In this document: piece after piece, positions 40,046-48,400 of the stretch
Position numbering within the stretch: position 1 is the first letter of the stretch
How the letters are laid out: each line of letters begins with the position of its first letter
NCBI GenBank assembly: GCA_963717075.1
Contig: CAVQVI010000007.1
Location: 558,001-622,000, forward strand
DNA: 64,000 nucleotides
DNA from: JBGOTP01 sp963717075
GTDB lineage: Bacteria > Acidobacteriota > Vicinamibacteria > Vicinamibacterales > CAVVIG01
Direction: 5' to 3'
The notes under the pieces: generated by a model
Database searches by the model: none
What the model saw: the letters and a program-made list of their open reading frames with translations, nothing else
Told to the model about the DNA's origin: nothing
Program-made: the position numbers and the translations under genes

Positions 40046-41200
40046 TCAATCGTCGGCCTTGCGGCTGCGAAGCCATTTCGGTGCGCCAAGGAGTGCACGC
40101 CAGATGTACAACCCCGGAAGGAGGAAATTCGATCGGACACCGTATCGTGCGCGCATGTAGTGTGTCGACGGCAGGAGATGCTCTCGAATCAAGCGGCATC
40201 GCGCCCGCCAGTTCGGAAGCGCGTCGAGATCGAGACGCAGCACGCCGGCCTGGGTCCACGGTCCGCGAATGACCGCCGCCTCTTCAGGATGCGGCCCTCG
40301 AGCGCGCAGGGCGTCAATGACGGGATCGACAGCAGCGGTACCGAACCAGTCTCGCGCGAGCGCGAGCCCATCGGCTGCAATGTGACCGAGGCCTCGAGCG
40401 CTGGCGACCTCCTGAACCTGCGACATCTCCGCAGGTGTCAATCGGCTCGCCAGCAGGTGAAGATCGTAGATCCACAGGAGATTGCGAGAACCTGGATGAT
40501 GACCGGCCCGGTGGACGAGCGCCAGCAGCAGCGCGTGCACGGGGTTGACGGTGACGGCTGCGGAACCGAGGGCGACGAGTGGGACGCGGGAATCCCACAG
40601 CTCCTGACACGTGAAGCGATTGGCGAGCGCCTGCAGATTCGAGATCTTCCAGTGCACGTCGAATGCGTGCATCACGCCATAGCGGTCGACCTTGTGATAG
40701 TGGCTTTGATACGAGACCAGATGCCCGGAGGTCTCGGTCTGACGGGTGTAATTCAAACGGCCGAGTACGCCTTCCAACGACGGCGCCTCGGAAGCCGCTA
40801 CGAGCAAGTCCGTGTCGGCGCGGACGCGTACGTGGGACGCCGGGTAGTGAGTGCGCGCCAGAGCAGCACCCTTGAACAGCATCACCCGCACACCCGCAGC
40901 GTTCAGTTCCGCGAGCGCGGTCACGAGTTCGGCATGGCGCACGCAGTCCTCGGTGACCGCTTTGCGTTCGGCTCGCTGGAACGCGTCGGTGAACTCCCTG
41001 GGCCAGTCCTCGAGAGTGCCGGCGGCTCGAAGCGCCCAGCCTGCCAACAGCAGGACTCGGTGTCGCGAAGCCACGGCAGTCAACGTCGATGCCGCCACAT
41101 CGCTTCCGAGCCAGGCGGGCGGAGAGGCAACCGGATCGTGAAGCGCCCGCGCGACGATCGCCTCAATCTCCGCTTCGTGAATCCGCGCTACGCTACGCAC
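40046..41200 (-). CDS. Nucleotidyltransferase-family protein of the lasso operon
   Basis: A 384-residue protein of the NTP_transf_5 type. The signature is VRVMLFKGAALARTHYP followed by RVRADTDLLV, with Lys110 and the metal-binding Asp129/Asp131. GTG start at 41200 overlaps the methyltransferase stop (41193), so it is coupled to the operon as its last gene. Nucleotidyltransferases occur with HPr-like kinases in Bacillales lasso clusters such as paeninodin and pseudomycoidin, where they are linked to further decoration of the phosphorylated tail. Here it probably adds a nucleotide or sugar group after the kinase step. That is inference. Confidence 0.78.
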   Translation of the reverse strand: MRSVARIHEAEIEAIVARALHDPVASPPAWLGSDVAASTLTAVASRHRVLLLAGWALRAAGTLEDWPREFTDAFQRAERKAVTEDCVRHAELVTALAELNAAGVRVMLFKGAALARTHYPASHVRVRADTDLLVAASEAPSLEGVLGRLNYTRQTETSGHLVSYQSHYHKVDRYGVMHAFDVHWKISNLQALANRFTCQELWDSRVPLVALGSAAVTVNPVHALLLALVHRAGHHPGSRNLLWIYDLHLLASRLTPAEMSQVQEVASARGLGHIAADGLALARDWFGTAAVDPVIDALRARGPHPEEAAVIRGPWTQAGVLRLDLDALPNWRARCRLIREHLLPSTHYMRARYGVRSNFLLPGLYIWRALLGAPKWLRSRKADD

Positions 41201-42340
41201 TGTATCTGGATGCGACCTGACTGACCCGCTTCAGTGCGTTGGTCCATGTCGCAAAAAGGTGTGGAAAGGTCGCAGACACTTCGCGAGCGATGTGCTCGAG
41301 CCTCAAACCGGAGGCTGCGCCGCTGGAGAATCATCAGGTCGATCCGGCCATCTTCATTGAGCGTGGGCGTGAATGCGCCCGACAGCGTCCGTAGCCGGTC
41401 GGATGACAACAGCCCTCCGAAGAAGTCGGACTGACGAAACGCAGCCTTCGTCCCGCCGTCCTGGCCGCACACGGTCGTCTCCCATCCATAGATGTACCTC
41501 TGACCCTACAGCATCCGAACGGAGCTGGACGCGAACCTCGTCGCCCGGCCACAAATCGAGCGGTTCCGGCCAGGGGAAGAACGCCTGCCCGAAGATGTGT
41601 CGTTCCCCGGATAGCGGCGAGTTCGAGAAGGCCACACCATCGGCGCCCTCCCAATCGAACCAGGCACAGATGCCGTGAGCCGTCCGGGGCTCACGGATCG
41701 TCCAGGCGACGTCTCCGCGCACATCCGGAGACCGCAGAACCGCGTAGTCCAGCACGGCCCAGCATGCGGGGCTGGTCACCAGATCCGGCGGGCCGACTTG
41801 GCTCTTGTGCCACGTATTCACGGCCGTCGACCGGACCGGTGTCATGTCGACGCCGAACACGTCTGTTCCCCACACGCTCGCGAGTGCCTTATGGCGCGCT
41901 GTGGCTTCGACGAGCGCCGCCCACAATGTCTCCCGGCGCGGGATCAGACGGCCGGTCGAAGCGAGGAAGCGATCGCGCGCGTCCATGATGGAGAAGAGAC
42001 TGCGCTGATACGCGGGAAGGACGCCGTGAATATCGGACACAATGAGGTCGGCCTTTTCAGGCAGCTCGACTGCTGTGGAGACGCCTTGAATGAACTCCAC
42101 CCGTCCAGCGAGTCCATTTTGCGCGGCGAGGCGCCGGCCGAACTCTATCGCGTCGCTCGGGTCGATCGCATACACCTTCCTGGCACCCAGGCGGGCAGCC
42201 AGCAGCGCGAACAGGCCGGTGCCCGTCCCGACGTCCACCACGACCGACGCAGCCGTCACGTGTTTCTTCAGGCTGTCTGCGTACGCCTGTGTACGACCGT
42301 CGTCGAGGATCATGTCTCCGTAGTCGCAGATGCCATACAT
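41193..42340 (-). CDS. PRMT-like class I SAM methyltransferase of the lasso operon, two frameshifts
   Basis: About 380 residues. It starts MYGICDYGDMILDDGRTQAY, typical of protein-arginine-methyltransferase-like enzymes. SAM-binding motif I is VVVDVGTGTGLF at 34-45, and DLIVSDIHGVLP follows. Extra bases near 41500 and 41300 split the C-terminus: YIYGWETTVCGQDGGTKAAF, then LEHIAREVSATFPHLFATWT, ending SRYSA at 41193. It lies between the oxygenase and nucleotidyltransferase genes. A lasso-tailoring role is inferred from position. The target could be a Lys, Asp or carboxyl group of the peptide, or a host protein. Confidence 0.75.
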
Positions 42341-42416
42341 CGCGTGGCCGCTCTCGGCGGACCGGCACGTGCCGGCCGCATGCCCTCATCCGGATTGTCG
42401 GCGGCATGAACGCCGC

Positions 42417-43688
42417 TCAGACGCGAATCTCGACCAGCCCCTGTTTCAAGAGCATGCCAACCAGCATGCGAACCATCTCTTCATCGAGCCGCCCGGCAAC
42501 TGCCTCAATCAACCGGCCGACCGGCCGCGGCGCTCCATCACCCAACTGCTGGATGATCCACTGCATGCTTCGTGGAAACCGGCACCTGCGCCCGCCGCAA
42601 CGTACTTCGAACGGCCCCGTATCCGACTCGCCGTTGACGACCGCGTGCGCATGGGCGTTCAACCGCACGAGAAACTCCCTGCCCGGCGGCAGGAGCTCCG
42701 GCGTCGCGCTCCATGGAAGACTGAACGAAGGGCGCGGTTTGAAGTTGGAACCGGTTTCTGTCAAGTACTGCTCCACCAGGTCGGGGGCAAGACCCTCGAA
42801 AAGGATGTCCCGCAGTTGCTCGCTGTAACGAAGTCGATCGGCAGGCCCGAACAGACACGGCAGATCGCGATCAGCAAGTTCCGTCGAGCGCAGTCGTTCG
42901 ACCATCCAGAGCAACAGGTCCATCCCGCGAGGATTCTTGACACCCAACGTCAAATGGAGCGTCGGCTCATCCATCGGCACTGCGACGTGATAACAGCCCC
43001 TGGGAATGTACAAGAGGTCGCCGGGCTGAAGAACCTGGTCGAGCACGGCGCCGGGTGGCGGCACAGAGGTGCTACTCAGCTGGCTCCGGTCGACGCCGTC
43101 CACGGAGAAGCCGTACAGAAGCCATCGCTTTCGCCCATCGAGCTGAAGAATGAAGATTTCCTGGTTGTCGCGGTGCAGGTCGAGACCGTGCAAGGCACGC
43201 CACCCGGCGTACGTGTTGATCTTCGTGCCGCCGCGGAAGAACCGCTCGAAGGATTCAGCCAGGCGCGTGAGGGGCTCGTGCAGTTCGTCAATCGCATCGA
43301 ACGACAGCGTCGCGCCGTGCCGAAGGTGATGGGTGACATCCCTTGGGCGTATCCGGGGCGTAAACCCTCCCAGATCGGCGTACGAGGCCGGCTCGAGATC
43401 GCGGCCCTGACACGCCAGCCGGAATCGGTACGTCTCGCGCCAGTGATGCTCGAGAATCTCGTTGAGAGATTTCCACGAGAGCAGGCCGGAAAATCTCTCC
43501 GCTGGACCGCGGCAGAACAGATGCTGCTTGAGCCAATATGTCGAGAGAAACGCGCCCACCGACACAGGCGCGATGAGCGCGGAGAGCCACGACGACTGGG
43601 AGTCGCTTCGAGGATCCATTTCGTTCGGGCAGCGGAGACCGGCCGCGCCTCGGGGATTGTGAACGGATCGCCCTTCTTGATGGGCCAT
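42417..43688 (-). CDS. JmjC/cupin-type 2OG oxygenase of the lasso operon
   Basis: A 423-residue protein of the ribosomal-oxygenase-like cupin family. The iron site HxD is His172/Asp174 (LHGLDLHRDNQEIFIL) and the distal His234 is in GDLLYIPRGCYHVAV. The stretch FRGGTKINTYAGWRALHGLD is also typical. A C-terminal winged-helix-like segment ends the chain (LDEEMVRMLVGMLLKQGLVE). It starts 5 bp after the precursor stop (an ATG at 43619 is an alternative). Such enzymes hydroxylate amino-acid side chains in peptides and proteins, so hydroxylation of the lasso core is plausible. No tested homologue in lasso clusters is known to me. Confidence 0.75.
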   Translation of the reverse strand: MAHQEGRSVHNPRGAAGLRCPNEMDPRSDSQSSWLSALIAPVSVGAFLSTYWLKQHLFCRGPAERFSGLLSWKSLNEILEHHWRETYRFRLACQGRDLEPASYADLGGFTPRIRPRDVTHHLRHGATLSFDAIDELHEPLTRLAESFERFFRGGTKINTYAGWRALHGLDLHRDNQEIFILQLDGRKRWLLYGFSVDGVDRSQLSSTSVPPPGAVLDQVLQPGDLLYIPRGCYHVAVPMDEPTLHLTLGVKNPRGMDLLLWMVERLRSTELADRDLPCLFGPADRLRYSEQLRDILFEGLAPDLVEQYLTETGSNFKPRPSFSLPWSATPELLPPGREFLVRLNAHAHAVVNGESDTGPFEVRCGGRRCRFPRSMQWIIQQLGDGAPRPVGRLIEAVAGRLDEEMVRMLVGMLLKQGLVEIRV

Positions 43689-43693
43689 CGGCC

Positions 43694-43870
43694 CTAAGAC
43701 GTGAAGTGCTTGTTCGGATGGCCGGCCCCATCCGCATTCTTTGAGCCGGTCATACTCTGGGTGATCTCGGCCAGGTCGCCATATACCTGCAGCTCTGGCT
43801 TCTGGTAGGTCTTGCGCGTCGGCGCCCGGTCTGGTTGGTCATCAGAGGCGGGTGTGCCCTGCGTCTTCAT
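43694..43870 (-). CDS. Lasso peptide precursor (A)
   Basis: A 58-residue peptide whose ATG shares one base with the cyclase stop (TGATG). Leader residues 22-37 read YQKPELQVYGDLAEIT, a perfect match to the lasso recognition motif YxxPxLxxxGxxxxxT bound by B1. Thr37 sits at position -2 and Gln38 at -1. The predicted core is residues 39-58, SMTGSKNAD followed by GAGHPNKHFTS. Ser1 to Asp9 would give a nine-residue macrolactam ring. His17 and Phe18 are candidate plugs. The last residue is Ser, the usual target of lasso kinases. Too small for most automatic calls. Confidence 0.85.
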   Translation of the reverse strand: MKTQGTPASDDQPDRAPTRKTYQKPELQVYGDLAEITQSMTGSKNADGAGHPNKHFTS

Positions 43871-45702
43871 CACGCATCTCCCCCTTGCGAGCGGTTTGCG
43901 AGATCCTGCAGCCAGTAATTCAAACCGAGCGGCCGCAATGCCGCGCGCAGTTCGACCGTGCTCGTCGGTGCGGAAGGAATCTTGCCTGGATTGACGTACC
44001 TCGACAGATCCGGCGAGGGCACCGGTCTGGGAAAACCAGAAGCGAGGACCCTCTTCAAATCGGCGCTCACCTGAATCGCCGCCTTCTTTCGACGCAGCAC
44101 TTCGTCCGGCAACACCGTTCGCATGGACCTGCGGATGATCAGTTTGTTCCGGCACCACGGCATCGCCGGCAGAGCGAGCATGTATTGTAACAGTCGCAGG
44201 TCGAGAAATGGGTGTCGAATCTCAGCGAGACTGAAGGCGCCGCTGATGTCACAGTCGTCAAACAGCGGCTGCCACTGCACGGCAGCGTTGAACCCCTCGT
44301 ATCCCAGCGGCCTGACTGGGTGCGACGACGATGGCGGATGCTGGCGCGCTTCCCATCTCTCTTTGCACCCACAGGACGCTGCGAACTCGTCGTTGAGCCA
44401 GCCTGGAAACACTTCTCGCCATCGCATCTTTTGCCGTCTGGCCCCGGCAATCTGTCGAATCGACGACCACAAGGGCACGCGTCGATGCATCGACAGATCG
44501 TTCAGAAACGCGCGAACCAACCCGGCTACGCTCCGTGTCGCCAGAAGATGCGATAGATAGGGACGCCACTCGTACCGCAGGGCGTTATCGGGACCTTCCC
44601 CATATAGGAACACGCGCGCCTCGGCGGCCATGGTCGTGAGGAAACTGACGCCCGCCGCGAACGCAGGCGGATTGGCGACTGGCTCAGGGGTATGAACCGA
44701 CACCCGATCCCAATCGGTGATCGACGTCTCATCGTCCCTCACGTCATACCGGATGGGAATGTTCAAATGATGGGCAACCCGGCCAGCGTAATGGCGCTCG
44801 GAGTCCGGGATGAGCCGGTCGTACACCGAGGTGATCGCCTGCAGAGAAAAGTCCGTCGAACGCTCGCGCAACACGCTCTGCGCGACGGCCGCGAGGGTCG
44901 GCGAGTCCAGCCCGCCGCTCATCAACACTCCGACGCGTCGGGTTCGCAGCCGGTCGCGCATCGCGGCTGTCAACAGCTCCACGAACCGGTCCGTGTACTC
45001 GCCTTCGCGCTTGAAGAAGATCGGCTCCTCCACGGGCAGCGTCCAGTAGCGACGGCACCGCGGCGTCGCTTGCGACCACGTGATGCAGTGGGCCGCAGGT
45101 AGTCGCCGAATGTCTCGGAACGAGGTGGTATCACCCTCCTGATTGGCACCAAACAACAGAAAGTCAGCGATCGCTTGATCGTTCAGATCGTTCGAAACCG
45201 CCGGATGCAGGCGGATGCAATCGAGCGTGTTGCTGAGGATGACGGTCTGCCCGAGCTGGGCGTAGAAGAACGGCTTGACGCCGAGCTGATCCCGCGCGCA
45301 AAACAGACGATGTTGCAGCTCGTCCCACACGGCGAAGGCGAAATCGCCGATGAGGTGCGCCACGCAGTCCTCGCCCCAGGCGCCGTAGGCGCGGAGGATC
45401 AATTCCGCATCGGTGGCGCTGGAGGTGAGTTCCTCATCCTGTCGTGCGCTGAGCTCAGCAATGAGGTCCTGCCGAGCATCGACTCGCGCGTCAGCCACGA
45501 CCCATCGCCGACCATCAAGCGTGAAAGGCTGCGCCTCCTGCTCCGACTCCTCGGTGGTTCTCAGCAGCGCATGGCCGAAGCCCGCATTGTCCGCCAATCG
45601 CACGCAGTGCCTGTCCGGACCGCGAAAGGTCAGGTACTCCGTCAACCGATCGAGCAGGCGGCCATCGACCGGCGACCCGTCCAAATTCAGCACGCCGACC
45701 AT
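43870..45702 (-). CDS. Lasso peptide cyclase (asparagine synthase-like, C)
   Basis: A 610-residue asparagine-synthase homologue. It would adenylate the ring Asp with ATP and close the macrolactam. The synthetase domain has the PP-loop SGGLDS (262-267). The N-terminal glutaminase-like domain starts MVGVLNLDG and so lacks the catalytic Cys2, as lasso cyclases do. RHPFLDLRLLQYMLALPAMP and the Arg/Lys-rich RRSMRTVLPDEVLRRKKA follow. ATG 45702 lies 5 bp after the PqqD stop; the long open frame upstream of it is not coding. The stop overlaps the precursor start. Confidence 0.92.
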   Translation of the reverse strand: MVGVLNLDGSPVDGRLLDRLTEYLTFRGPDRHCVRLADNAGFGHALLRTTEESEQEAQPFTLDGRRWVVADARVDARQDLIAELSARQDEELTSSATDAELILRAYGAWGEDCVAHLIGDFAFAVWDELQHRLFCARDQLGVKPFFYAQLGQTVILSNTLDCIRLHPAVSNDLNDQAIADFLLFGANQEGDTTSFRDIRRLPAAHCITWSQATPRCRRYWTLPVEEPIFFKREGEYTDRFVELLTAAMRDRLRTRRVGVLMSGGLDSPTLAAVAQSVLRERSTDFSLQAITSVYDRLIPDSERHYAGRVAHHLNIPIRYDVRDDETSITDWDRVSVHTPEPVANPPAFAAGVSFLTTMAAEARVFLYGEGPDNALRYEWRPYLSHLLATRSVAGLVRAFLNDLSMHRRVPLWSSIRQIAGARRQKMRWREVFPGWLNDEFAASCGCKERWEARQHPPSSSHPVRPLGYEGFNAAVQWQPLFDDCDISGAFSLAEIRHPFLDLRLLQYMLALPAMPWCRNKLIIRRSMRTVLPDEVLRRKKAAIQVSADLKRVLASGFPRPVPSPDLSRYVNPGKIPSAPTSTVELRAALRPLGLNYWLQDLANRSQGGDA

Positions 45703-45707
45703 GCCGC

Positions 45708-46016
45708 TCACGCCTGTCTGGGACCCTCTTCTGTCGCGTGACGGGCCTCGATCAGCCCCTGCCCGAGCAGCTGGGCGATGAACTCCTCGAGGTCGGCACG
45801 CAGCTGCTTCGGTTCGACCTCGTATTCCTGGAGCAACCCGTCGTAGGCCGCTTGTATCGAGCTGGCGCTGTTGAGGACGCTCCACATGCGAGTCCCCACA
45901 GGGTTCAGACCCAGGTACAGCTCGGTGTTCAGATTGACAAGCACGCCCTCGTCGCCCACGAGACGAAACAGCACGTCCGGGGCAACCCTCACGCACGCCG
46001 AGAAAGAAACAGCCAC
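45708..46016 (-). CDS. PqqD-like leader-recognition protein (lasso B1)
   Basis: A 102-residue PqqD/RRE-fold protein. LFRLVGDEGVLVNLNTELYL and GLNPVGTRMWSVL are the family landmarks, with a C-terminal helical part (LRADLEEFIAQLLGQGLIEA). B1 proteins bind the precursor leader through the Tyr-Pro motif and deliver it to the peptidase and cyclase. GTG start 7 bp after the kinase stop. Confidence 0.92.
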   Translation of the reverse strand: MAVSFSACVRVAPDVLFRLVGDEGVLVNLNTELYLGLNPVGTRMWSVLNSASSIQAAYDGLLQEYEVEPKQLRADLEEFIAQLLGQGLIEARHATEEGPRQA

Positions 46017-46023
46017 GTCACCC

Positions 46024-47067
46024 TCAATCGAGAATCCGCAGCGCGACCCTCGACTCCTGCGGGAGGTTGCGAGCGTCGCGAGCGAGATCAGCGAGCACCA
46101 TCGCGCGGACTTCCTGCAGCCGGTCGATCGCCCTTGGATACGTCAGCTTCTTGACCGCAATGAGTTCCGCCAGCTTCGCCATGACGCTGAATTGTCGCTC
46201 CAGCCGCTCGGAGCTCACCAGCCGACGGTTGAACGTGCCCTTCACGAGCTCGACAAAGGCCCTGCGCGGCGAGAGGGCTTCGATGTCCACGCGCGGCGTT
46301 CGGCACGCGTCGCGGGGGGCAGCCAAGGAGTAGATCGCTGCGAGCGGCACCGGAGTGGCGCAGCTCCGATGCTCGCCGACCGGCAGAATCAGCTTGTCGG
46401 TGTCCGCGTTCATGGGCACGCGACTTACCGTATGGCCGAGAAACCGACTGGCAATCCTCGAAAACAGCTTGATCCGTGGCGGACCAGGATACGCGAACAC
46501 GCCGCCCGGTAATTCCTGGAGGATGAGCAGATCGTCGGTGAGCAGGCGGTCACCAGCTTCCAGGAAACACGCCGCGAGACTCGACTTCCCGAACGCGTTG
46601 TCGCCAAGAAACGCCACGGCCTGGTTGTCCACGACCACCACAGTGGCATGCAGGGGTTCGAAGCCCTGTTTCACGAGCGCGAAGGAAAGCGCTTGCCCCA
46701 GCATGTAGACCTGGAACGACTCATCGGAGGATTCCTCCGCGCGGCGGCAGACAATCCGACGGCCGTCGGCGGCTACGAGAAACTCGCCCACGGTGCCCCA
46801 CCGGACGTATGTCGAGCCATCGTGAAGGAACGCGTATCGGTACCAGGAATCGGACCGCGGATCGAAATCCCCGCCGCCGATTGCGGTGAGGAAGACCGAG
46901 GCGGGAGCGCTCGCACATTCCACCTGGCCCAGATCGCCGTCGGAATATTCCGGCAGGGCGAGCGGCGTGTCGCTCACGATAGCGATTCCGTAAACGCAGT
47001 ACCGATGCCGCAAGCCAACGCCAGCCGCCGGCCTGGTTCCATCATTCGTTGCAGTCTTCACGGCCAT
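46024..47067 (-). CDS. HPr-kinase-like lasso peptide kinase
   Basis: A 347-residue protein resembling the C-terminal half of HPr kinase. Walker A is GDNAFGKSS (155-163), embedded in VVVVDNQAVAFLGDNAFGKS. It is followed by LLTDDLLIL, with acidic catalytic residues as in HprK. The N-terminal 110 residues are a beta domain (LALPEYSDGD). In characterised lasso clusters such kinases phosphorylate the C-terminal serine; the precursor here ends in Ser. ATG 47067 is chosen because the sequence before it is the tail of the B2 gene. It is 34 bp downstream of B2. Confidence 0.88.
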   Translation of the reverse strand: MAVKTATNDGTRPAAGVGLRHRYCVYGIAIVSDTPLALPEYSDGDLGQVECASAPASVFLTAIGGGDFDPRSDSWYRYAFLHDGSTYVRWGTVGEFLVAADGRRIVCRRAEESSDESFQVYMLGQALSFALVKQGFEPLHATVVVVDNQAVAFLGDNAFGKSSLAACFLEAGDRLLTDDLLILQELPGGVFAYPGPPRIKLFSRIASRFLGHTVSRVPMNADTDKLILPVGEHRSCATPVPLAAIYSLAAPRDACRTPRVDIEALSPRRAFVELVKGTFNRRLVSSERLERQFSVMAKLAELIAVKKLTYPRAIDRLQEVRAMVLADLARDARNLPQESRVALRILD

Positions 47068-47101
47068 TGGCGAATCAATGGGAAGCGGCAGGGAGTGTCG
47101 C

Positions 47102-47563
47102 TCAGGCAGGCGCGCTCGTCCAGGTGACGAGCGGCACGTACTCGTCGGACGTGGCGCCGACGAGGACGCGATCCTGGCGCGCGAGCCACGCGTGCGCGTC
47201 GAGTGTACCGGCTGCTGTTCGCTTGACCCCAATCGTGAGGTACACAGGTCCGCCGAGCGGGTCGAGCACGAACTCCCCTACCAGAGCTCGAATCAAGCAC
47301 GTGCTCAGGCAGCCGAGCCGCCGTCCCGTGGCCTCGATCGCCCACGCGATCCGATCGTCGGAGCCTCGCACGAGCCGCTGCACGGGCAGACGGAAATACC
47401 TCGCGCCGGCCCGCAGCGCAGGCAGCGGCATTGCGCACAAGGCGGCTGCGGCGACGACCTGCGCTACGGCAACAACGACGAGCAGCCTCCAATCGCGCGC
47501 CGTCAGCCCACACGGCCACCATCGTGAGGGTGGCGGCTCTGCCCGTTCCTTCGTTGTGAACAA
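47102..47563 (-). CDS. Lasso leader peptidase, transglutaminase-like (B2)
   Basis: A 153-residue B2 protein. After an N-terminal hydrophobic helix (LLVVVAVAQVVAAAALCAM) comes the cysteine-protease core: Cys89 in STCLIRALVGEFVL, LTIGVKRTA, His124 in LDAHAWLARQDRVLVG, with Asp131 completing the likely triad. It cleaves the leader after residue 38 of the precursor. TTG start at 47563 is the best available. This is the first gene of the operon. Confidence 0.88.
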   Translation of the reverse strand: MFTTKERAEPPPSRWWPCGLTARDWRLLVVVAVAQVVAAAALCAMPLPALRAGARYFRLPVQRLVRGSDDRIAWAIEATGRRLGCLSTCLIRALVGEFVLDPLGGPVYLTIGVKRTAAGTLDAHAWLARQDRVLVGATSDEYVPLVTWTSAPA

Positions 47564-47905
47564 AATGCCTCTTTACCCCTTGGCCTTGGGGGTTGAGTGA
47601 CGACGGCCCACTATAACATGCGAGTTTTCGGTCACTCCTGCTTTTGTCTCGGATTCCTGACGCAGAGGTCACGCGGTTCTCTCCGCCGCCACGACAGTCT
47701 CGACCGCGTCATGCCAGGCACACGGAACCGATGCCGTCCGGACCTGACTGTCGGCGACGCGAGGCGATCGGATGTGTGTCGCGCTCTGGGCGCGGTTCAG
47801 GGCAGTGACTTACACTCACGTCGCGCCGCTTACGTTACGAGCGGCTCATGCCGTGCGGCAGCATGCCATGGCGTGCAGTGTGCGGAGGCATCAGGTTTGG
47901 ATCGT
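47564..47905. other. Divergent intergenic region upstream of the lasso operon
   Basis: About 340 bases between the lasso operon and the small membrane-protein gene, so it should hold the lasso promoter. A TATAGT hexamer (minus strand, near 47614) could be a -10 box, but no -35 at good spacing was found. No other gene is convincing. Confidence 0.4.
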
Positions 47906-48322
47906 GTGTGCACTGTGCCATACGCACACAACGCCCGACGTGCGGCCGACGTCCTCGAGAGCTACGCATCCGAGGCCGCCGATGCAAGCGCGCTCGAACG
48001 CCCTCCGCTCGCAGAGGATCCGAGCCTCTACGCCTTTCTGAACGAGCTCGATCGGCTGATGCTCCGCACGCCCGCTCGGGTGGCCGCAGCGGTCAATCAG
48101 CCGCGGCTCATCGAGCGTCTCGTGATTCCAACCGGTCAGCCGATGCGCACGTCTGCGCGCGTTGTTGTCCGAATCGAGCGCAGCGACCGAACAGCGCACA
48201 TCGGCACATGGCTTGCCGCTACCGGCGTCGTCCTGGCGATCTCGTTCGGCGCGATGACCGCCTGCCTCATCTTTCACAACGAAGTCACCACGATTGCGGC
48301 CGAGTGGACTGCGCGGCGCTGA
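47906..48322 (+). CDS. Small membrane protein, apparent deletion derivative of ExeA-like ATPase
   Basis: About 138 residues. RPPLAEDPSLYAFLNELDRL (32-51) matches RLPLAEDPGFLSSLAELDRG of the ATPase at 21571-22818 in 12 of 20 positions. A single C-terminal membrane helix followed by a short tail (GAMTACLIFHNEVTTIAAEW) also resembles that protein's end. The whole ATPase domain is absent. Start is uncertain; GTG 47906 or 47915 fit. It is divergent from the lasso operon. Function unknown; it could interact with the same partner as the ATPase. Confidence 0.55.
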   Translation: MCTVPYAHNARRAADVLESYASEAADASALERPPLAEDPSLYAFLNELDRLMLRTPARVAAAVNQPRLIERLVIPTGQPMRTSARVVVRIERSDRTAHIGTWLAATGVVLAISFGAMTACLIFHNEVTTIAAEWTARR

Positions 48323-48400
48323 CGCATCCTCGCACACATCGGCCCGCGCGCGTTGAATCGGCGATCCTCCGGGCTGGCGCAACCAGCGATCTTCGGTTTC

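Noticed and set aside
43694..43750. Lasso core starting at Gly42 or Ser43 of the precursor
   Set aside because: The acidic residue would then be at position 6 or 5, too close for a lasso ring. Cleavage after Gln38 places Thr at -2 and Asp at 9.
45703..45996. Longer N-terminus for the lasso cyclase
   Set aside because: The open frame upstream of ATG 45702 overlaps the PqqD-like gene and encodes Arg/Gly-rich sequence with no family similarity.
47564..47905. Long N-terminal extension of the small ExeA-related protein
   Set aside because: The in-frame sequence upstream is Arg/Cys-rich, without similarity to the ATPase, and would fill the lasso promoter region.
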